A DNA stretch of 64,000 nucleotides from Pardosa pseudoannulata (taxonomy: Eukaryota > Arthropoda > Arachnida > Araneae > Lycosidae): the NCBI GenBank assembly GCA_032207245.1, contig CM063510.1:49041595-49105594 (forward strand). Direction: 5' to 3'. The translations under genes and the position numbers were made by a program. Numbering within the stretch: the stretch's first letter is position 1; the number at the start of each line of letters is the position of its first letter. Below are positions 58,338 through 64,000 of the stretch, in pieces. The notes beneath the pieces were generated by a model. The model was not told where the DNA came from and ran no database searches. It saw nothing but the letters and a program-made list of their open reading frames with translations.

Positions 58338-59150
58338 AGGTTCTATAATTATAAAACTAACGTTTTTCTGTTTTAATATTTCGAACAGAAGTGTTATCCT
58401 TTTTAACCTCCTTGCTTCCACTGAAGTAAAATATCTGTTTGAGGAATAAAATAAACAAAACACTTAACGTCTGCAAAAAAATAAAATATCTTTTCAATAT
58501 ATTTAATAAATTTATTCTTTATGAATTTTTTAATAAAGGCAACAATATGGAATTATCTCTTCAAAATTTCCTTAAATTCTATTTGTAATTACAAAAATAA
58601 TTATATAATGGAATAATTTCCTATCTCACAGTTAGTCTACAAGTTGCAATTTGTGGACGGCCATGTTCTAGTATCAATAATTTAGGAAGGGTTTTCCAAC
58701 TTGTAAGTACCTGAGGTCACTCTTTAAACCTTATTACTGATTTACCGTATTTTCATAATTGGATAATTTTAGCGAAGTTCTCAAAGTAAGATGGATAGAT
58801 GTACCAGTTTGAAGCAATACACATTGTCTAATTAAAAACAACGGTTCAGTAATTTTATGTGAATAAAACAGCTGAAGCTGTGTTATAAAATACATTTCTG
58901 GACATCGTGGTTATTTGTGCATTATAAATGTAAGAAGAAACATGAGTAAAATATAAATTAGAGAAATAACTTTTTTAGAAATCAAGCAAAATATTTAAAG
59001 ATCTTATATTAGTGAATATTTCAGAGATGCATAATCGAGGGAAATTTAGAGTAAACAAAAAGCTATTATACCTGAAACGATTGTATTTTGAAGATGAGCA
59101 CTCAATAGTATTAGCTTAATTGAATTAATATTGAAAAGGGGTTAGAAGGT
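58338..59150. other. No gene seen
   Basis: AT-rich; nothing recognised. Confidence 0.4.
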
Positions 59151-59655
59151 GTAACAATAATTTACATTCGGTTAAGTTTTTTTTACCCCTTCTCGTAAGC
59201 CTTCTTCAAAGACATACAAGACAGGGACCAGTTTGAACTAGAAAGACACTTCAGACTTCTCCTAACCAATAGATGGGCCTGTTGGTTTTTGGGGGTTCTA
59301 AACCCTCCGTTCTGGAGGAACCCCTGTTTTTTTTTCTCCGCGAGGCAATCGTATTTTATTAGAGGACAAGGTTGTTACCAGAGGAGAGAAGAGAGTGAAC
59401 GCGGCTAGTATCCTCTGCTTACGGGATAGACATTTTTTGGAGAGACACGAGAAAGAGGAAAATCAACGCCATATTGTTTTTTAGGGCCGACGCCGAGTCG
59501 AGAGGAGTCTTCGATATCTACAAATGATAAGTTGTATTCCAGTTGCATTCCTTAGGCATTTATTTGTATAAAATTATTTAATCAAGACATATTTGTTTGT
59601 GTTTTTTTAATGAGTTTTAACTTCTTTCTCAAACACTAGATCAACGTAACATTAT
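59151..59655. mobile_element. Possible solo LTR
   Basis: About 500 bp, GC-richer than its flanks, starting TGTAACAATAATTTACATTC and ending TAGATCAACGTAACA. It contains a hairpin, GGGGGTTC..CCTCCGTTCTGGAGG..GAACCCC (59289-59326), similar in style to the 9698-10715 LTR. No target duplication and no adjacent coding region, so the boundaries and class are uncertain. Confidence 0.35.
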
Positions 59656-60096
59656 TTTTACAGAAGGAAAAAATACCTAAAAGCAAACTAAAACTAATAA
59701 TGTACCAAAATACAATTTAACGTCTTCACGTCGGGATGTTTCTATATATTACCATAATTTAAGATGGGAGTGCTAGATTTAGACTTTAACTCGTCTAAAC
59801 AATTTCTTTCATATTGCTCTCTTGTACCGCAATACGAAGTAGGGAAGAAATAAATTGCATTTTTAGAGGGGCAAGAAAATTAACTCTAATGATAATAAGA
59901 TGTTAAAAGTGATTAATAGCAGTGTCACTGACTTGACTCGTATGGCAACTAAATGGCAGTTAAAAGTTTGGAAGTTTACTCATTGGTGCATATTTCAACC
60001 ATGCTCTTTGAGACTTTCATGTCCTGGTTTAAATATGAACCACCCGTTCCCAAAAGATAAAATAATGATAATTTAATGGTAGTGTTATGAATGGTC

Positions 60097-60143
60097 ATTT
60101 GCATTAACCAATGAGAGGATGTTCACCACCAGTTCTGTATAAA
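60097..60143 (+). promoter_or_regulatory. Promoter-like cluster: octamer, CCAAT, TATA (histone-style)
   Basis: ATTTGCAT (60097-60104), CCAAT (60108-60112) and TATAAA (60138-60143) occur in this order within 47 bases, an arrangement known from histone H2B and some Pol II promoters. Downstream, near 60213, TTTCATCCCCGAAAAAGC and TGCGGA faintly resemble an H2B start with the ATG lost. After that no histone frame continues. Either the promoter of a decayed gene or chance. Confidence 0.35.
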
Positions 60144-60149
60144 CACCTC

Positions 60150-61870
60150 TCAGAAGATAAAGCAAAGGCGAATTTGAAAGTCAAGTTCTGATCTGATTTT
60201 CAGTAATTTCATCCCCGAAAAAGCTGCGGAGATTATGAATTTTTCTTTTGAAACATTTTGCTAGCCGCTACTTGAAAACAGTTTTTCGACATTTGTGGCC
60301 CTCAAAATTAATCCTCAAATAAAGGACTCACGATATCCTTTGCAAAAATCCGCTAGTGGCGTAGGAAACACTCATGATGTACTAGAAATGTCTTCAGTGT
60401 CTATGCGACCTAGAAACTTTCTTATGAAAACAAAACACTTATGCCAGGTTCTCACTTGAACAAAACCCATACTTTTTCGATAAGAAAAGGATGGAACTAA
60501 TGTGGCGACAGCAGTGAAAAACTAATAATGCGAGAACGATGGATGAGGTAACAAATAACATTGCCGGTCATCTTTGACGATATATGCCCTAAAATTAATA
60601 ATGCGAAATAAAAAAAATAACAGACGTAATTGATGAATGCTGGTAAAATAAATTTAGTTTTGTGAGAATAAATTGAGAACTAAATGAATTAACTATCAGA
60701 ATGGTAGATTGAAATATCACTTTAGTATGACGGGTGTATAAGCTATCATACGAAGATTTTGGGTGATATCTCTATTTAAGTGACCTAGATGTTCCACTAA
60801 ATTGCTTCTTTTATTTTCAGGTATGTATGAAAGACCAAAAAAGTCATTTTGATAATTGTTAGTTGAATTTTTACAACCTGGAATTCAGAGTTTTGGAAAA
60901 TTTAGTGCATTTTATCTTTTTAAAAGAATTTTATTTATTTTTTTTAAATATCAAACACGAAGTGCGTACAATAATTTTGGACCTTATATAGCTTACTATA
61001 TATCTAATGGCATTTAAAACAGAATAAAAAAAATATATATAAAAACAGTGAAAATTATATTATTCTTTCTCATTTATTTGTAAATAACTTCCCTAATTAC
61101 TATCACTTACCTTTTTCAATTACCTTTTTTACTTTTTCTTTGCATAGATTTTATTTATTCACATTAAAAGTCGTAATGAAATAGGTAATAAAAGTGTAAA
61201 ACATATGTTGTATTTCTTAGCTTTCTTTGGTGTGCCCATTAATTATTTAATTACTACTACTTACATTTTAATGAAAATTTTCATTTCCTTTAAAGCTTTT
61301 TCTTCAGAAACGTTTCTTCTTATAGTTTTATTTTTAATAGTAAAGGGAAATTTATCTTTTGCAGTTAAAAATTTAATCCAATTCCTTTCTTTGTTTATTT
61401 AGTTAGTCTCCCTTTGAAAGCTTTTTTTCAATGTATTAATAGAATGAATGTTAGATATCAAACTTTCTTGTTTCATTCTATGTCGATATTTTCGATTTAT
61501 TACCAAAGAAATTCTATTCTTTTATAGATAAGATTTCTGATATTCTTAGCCATATTATACTTATATTATAGTGAAAGAAACTGAAAATACTGATAATGAT
61601 CTAAAAGTTTTTTTCACTCACAAATATTTTATTTCATTAAATAAAAGCCTTATTTAATAAAGAAAAATACACAAAGGTTAAACTAATACTGTGCTGGTAA
61701 AGAAGCAAATATATCATGCAATTAGTTTTTTTGGAGGGGTTTTTATATAATTAAGGTAACTTTTATTGGTAATGGTTACCTCAGGTGAGCACAGTGAAAA
61801 AAGTATTTAAATGTTTTTAAATGCGTATCTTAACACTTTTTGTTTAGTTAGTTTAATTAGTTTGATCGAT
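60150..61870. other. No gene seen
   Basis: No coding frame follows the promoter-like cluster. The rest is AT-rich with no recognised repeats. Confidence 0.4.
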
Positions 61871-61937
61871 AGACTGAGTCTGCATCATTCTTCAGAGTAT
61901 ATATTGATTTATTTCAACTAATCAGTATCTTAACACT

Positions 61938-61967
61938 TTTTGTGCCAAAAGACGTTTTGGCACAAAA
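61938..61967. repeat. Perfect 13 bp inverted repeat
   Basis: TTTTGTGCCAAAA and TTTTGGCACAAAA separated by GACG. It is preceded by TTAACAC, and TCTTAACACTTTTTG also occurs about 100 bases upstream. Possibly a TTAA-element end or a short regulatory hairpin. Confidence 0.85.
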
Positions 61968-62201
61968 TGGATGTTTCTCCTACTGGACCCCATTGGTAGG
62001 TTTCTAATCACCACTTTTATTTCATAAGTCTGTCTCCATTATTGAAATCTGTCTTTTTCCTTTGGATCTGGACTTTTGTGAAGCATTTTATATTGTTAAA
62101 AATCTTTATTAATGGCCAAAGATCTTACTAGTACTCTAGAGTTTTCCAAGATTTGGACATTGTTTATTTAACTTTATTCATCCCAGTTCTACCTTTCTTT
62201 T

Positions 62202-62307
62202 GAAAGATGGCCGGAGGGGTAAAGCGGGGTACTGCAGTATGTGGGTTCAAATGCCACTGTTTGCATGATTGTTCGTTGGAACCAGCTTTAAACAGTAGAT
62301 CTCCATT
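62202..62307 (+). repeat. tRNA-derived SINE, head and mid part
   Basis: AAGATGGCCGGAGGGGTAAA, GTGGGTTCAAATGCCACTG (B box), CATGATTGTTCG and AGCTTTAAACAGTAGATCTCC. Ends after this; no tail. Confidence 0.65.
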
Positions 62308-62683
62308 AAAGAATATAGACACAAGAAGAAAGTAAGGCGCCATAGAGATAATGCATACGTGGAATTTTAAAGAATGTATATACTTGAGGTACATGTTAAT
62401 AGGTACACAATGTTTAAGTTAATTTTTAAATAATAGATATTTGATAGTAATGGATATACTTGAGGTACATAATAATAGGTACACAATGTTTAAGTTAATT
62501 TTTTATTACTTTCTAGGTTAAATTTACTGTTAAACAGAGAGCTGCAAATAGCGTTGAAAATTAGTTTGAACGAGAGTCTGCATCATTCTTTAGAGTATAT
62601 ATTGATTTATTTCAGCTAATTACAATTAAAACAGCAGCAAGTGTTAATCACTCATACGATAATTTCTGTAAGTAGGTTTCCTT

Positions 62684-62799
62684 GCCGAACAGTGCGAGAT
62701 CATTTGGGTTTTAACTTTTGAGTGAGCCTTCTCCGGTTTGTCCCTGTTCCTATTAGCTCTTGTGTAGGAAAAAAGCAGACCATAGCTCTCCAAACCAAA
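62684..62799 (+). repeat. tRNA-derived SINE, internally deleted
   Basis: The head GCCGAACAGTGCGAGATCAT is joined to a degraded body, then CCTGTTCCTATTAGCTCTTG, GCAGACCATAGCTCTCCAAA and ACC. The B box is not recognisable. Confidence 0.6.
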
Positions 62800-62804
62800 T
62801 TTAC

Positions 62805-63545
62805 ATACACTTTATTAATTTTGTTACGCTACATGGCTAGACTTGTCTAGGTGTCTCCGCTTTCAGCCAAGAACATGGAGATTTTAAAACTCATGAACAT
62901 GGAGAATAAACATTGTGATATTTAACATCTTTAAGGTAATTTACTAACTTAACAATTAGTTTAACTTCACATTTCTCAACGTACCACTCATAACTGAATT
63001 ACAGTATTGAGAAAATCAAGTATAGAGGCTTAAGGAGTCCGCTGGTACCTATTTGCTTAGTTCTATTTTGGCCACTGTTTTTGTCTACAGTAATGATATA
63101 GTTTATATTTTAAATCTATGAAATTACTGCATGATTTTTAAATTAGATTTGTTTCTTTCCAATAATCACTTTTCGTATGTTTCATGATCATCAATTCAGA
63201 GCAGTAATTTTATGTATAAGAAATACTATAAAAGGTTTATTATAGTTATTAAAACATCACAGAAAAGGCCTTATCGTATGTTAACCTGTAAGCATTGAAA
63301 ATGCAAAGGATTCAGTTAACAACTTCTTTTATAGATGGAAAAAAAGCGAATTTCTTGTATGATACTGACACATTTTAAATCGTTTAATTTTGGTTAAGTT
63401 TAACTTGTGGTAAGGCCCTTTAATCAGTTGAATAATTTTCGCTCTTGTATGATAAACTTTACTCATTCTTCACCAAGAAAAGGAATAGTGATTTGAATTT
63501 GTTGAGTTTTCAATGTGTATAGGTTGACGTGTATTGAGGTCTTTA
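62805..63545. other. No gene seen
   Basis: AT-rich; GTATAGGTTGACGTGTATTG at 63518 is a short dispersed string also seen near 16542 and 34056. Confidence 0.4.
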
Positions 63546-63993
63546 TACAGTAGAACCTCGATTATCTGAACTTCGATTAATCGAAACTCTCCGTTAACCG
63601 AAGTCGGTTTCTTCTTCACTTTCTTTTCAATTTCTACTATCATCCAAAATATTCTCTCTACAAACATGCATTTTTAAAGTTTTCCTTTTTCCCAAATTCC
63701 TTTCGGATACAAGCAGTCCTTTCCAAACTACTAGTGCAGATAAATGTTTTGGAATTCTCTTTTTTAGAATTCCTTCTAGCAAGCACAACTCTCGGTATGA
63801 GTGTCTTTTTCCTCACTTTCAAACATTCCTGTTCTAAACAAAAACACATCCCATTTCGGATCCCATTTAGATGGTCATACTGCCAAGTCGCAGAGCAATC
63901 GAATGTTATTGCATATTAAACTAAATGATTATTGATCAATTTTCGATTATCCGAAGTAGGTTCGGTCCGATTACTTCGGATAATCGAGGTTTA
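63546..63993. mobile_element. Pogo/Tigger-type MITE at the window edge
   Basis: Left end TACAGTAGAACCTCGATTAT then CTGAACTTCGATTAATCG. Right side ATTATCCGAAGTAGG and CTTCGGATAATCGAGGTT, the inverted match. The expected terminal ...CTACTGTA is replaced by TAAAAG, so the right tip is mutated or truncated. About 450 bp. A 63-codon minus frame inside (63658-63849) is lysine-rich and not recognised. Confidence 0.6.
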
Positions 63994-64000
63994 AAAGTTT

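Larger units (their letters stand above)
61873..62620. repeat. Local direct duplications
   Basis: GAGTCTGCATCATTCTT(C/T)AG then AGTATATATTGATTTATTTC (61877-61920) recurs at 62572-62615. Separately, ATATACTTGAGGTACAT then AATAGGTACACAATGTTTAA at 62377-62425 is repeated in tandem at 62453-62502. Confidence 0.75.

Noticed and set aside
63658..63849. Small basic protein inside the pogo-type element
   Set aside because: No recognisable transposase block; the frame overlaps another on the opposite strand and is most likely chance.

Overview
The window is AT-rich eukaryotic DNA with almost no coding content, long (TA)n runs, many broken transposons and one clear spliced gene. I infer an arthropod, most likely a spider. 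The basis is the recurrent tRNA-derived SINE with a CCAAA-type tail, the many Tc1/mariner, piggyBac-like and RNase-H-bearing non-LTR relics, and the arthropod-like secreted cyclase gene. This is inference; no species marker is present.

Host gene: the only confident host gene lies on the minus strand. It encodes a secreted cyclase-family (PF04199, kynurenine-formamidase/isatin-hydrolase-like) protein. Exon 1 (25712-25908) carries the signal peptide and N-terminus. Exon 2 (12022-12622) carries the metal-binding motif and the rest of the enzyme. The roughly 13.1 kb intron holds most of the mobile DNA seen between 12.6 and 25.7 kb. A second, weaker host candidate is a cytochrome-P450-like open segment at 42752-43171 (minus).

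Layout. 0-6 kb: a solo LTR on the minus strand, a Tc1-like fossil, a tandem pair of RNase H pseudogenes, then (TA)n and an unclassified long repeat. 7.6-9 kb: three TTAA-flanked piggyBac-like MITEs almost back to back. 9.2-11.9 kb: a solo LTR between two copies of a dispersed repeat. 12-26 kb: the cyclase gene with its transposon-filled intron. 26-29.5 kb: a hairpin repeat, then a SINE split by a 5'-truncated non-LTR retrotransposon with a perfect 16 bp target duplication, then a mariner relic. 30-33.6 kb: a diverged tandem array with a unit of about 550 bp, itself hit by a MITE and two SINEs. 34-40 kb: SINEs, a very large (TA)n/(CA)n tract and a 66 nt hairpin. 40-45 kb: a decayed Tc1-like element, the P450-like segment and pogo-type elements. 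45-54 kb: microsatellites, an internally deleted mariner, a truncated Tc1 element and the long repeat again. 54-64 kb: SINEs, two piggyBac-like elements, an orphan promoter-like cluster and a pogo-type element at the right edge.

No tRNA, rRNA, CRISPR array or bacterial-type operon is present. The mobile elements are overwhelmingly non-autonomous or dead: every transposase or RT-derived frame has deletions, frameshifts, stops or lost catalytic residues. No undescribed functional system is evident. The most unusual items are the clustered TTAA elements, the (TA)n-associated long repeat, the diverged tandem array, the hairpin at 39.8 kb and the orphan promoter-like cluster at 60.1 kb.
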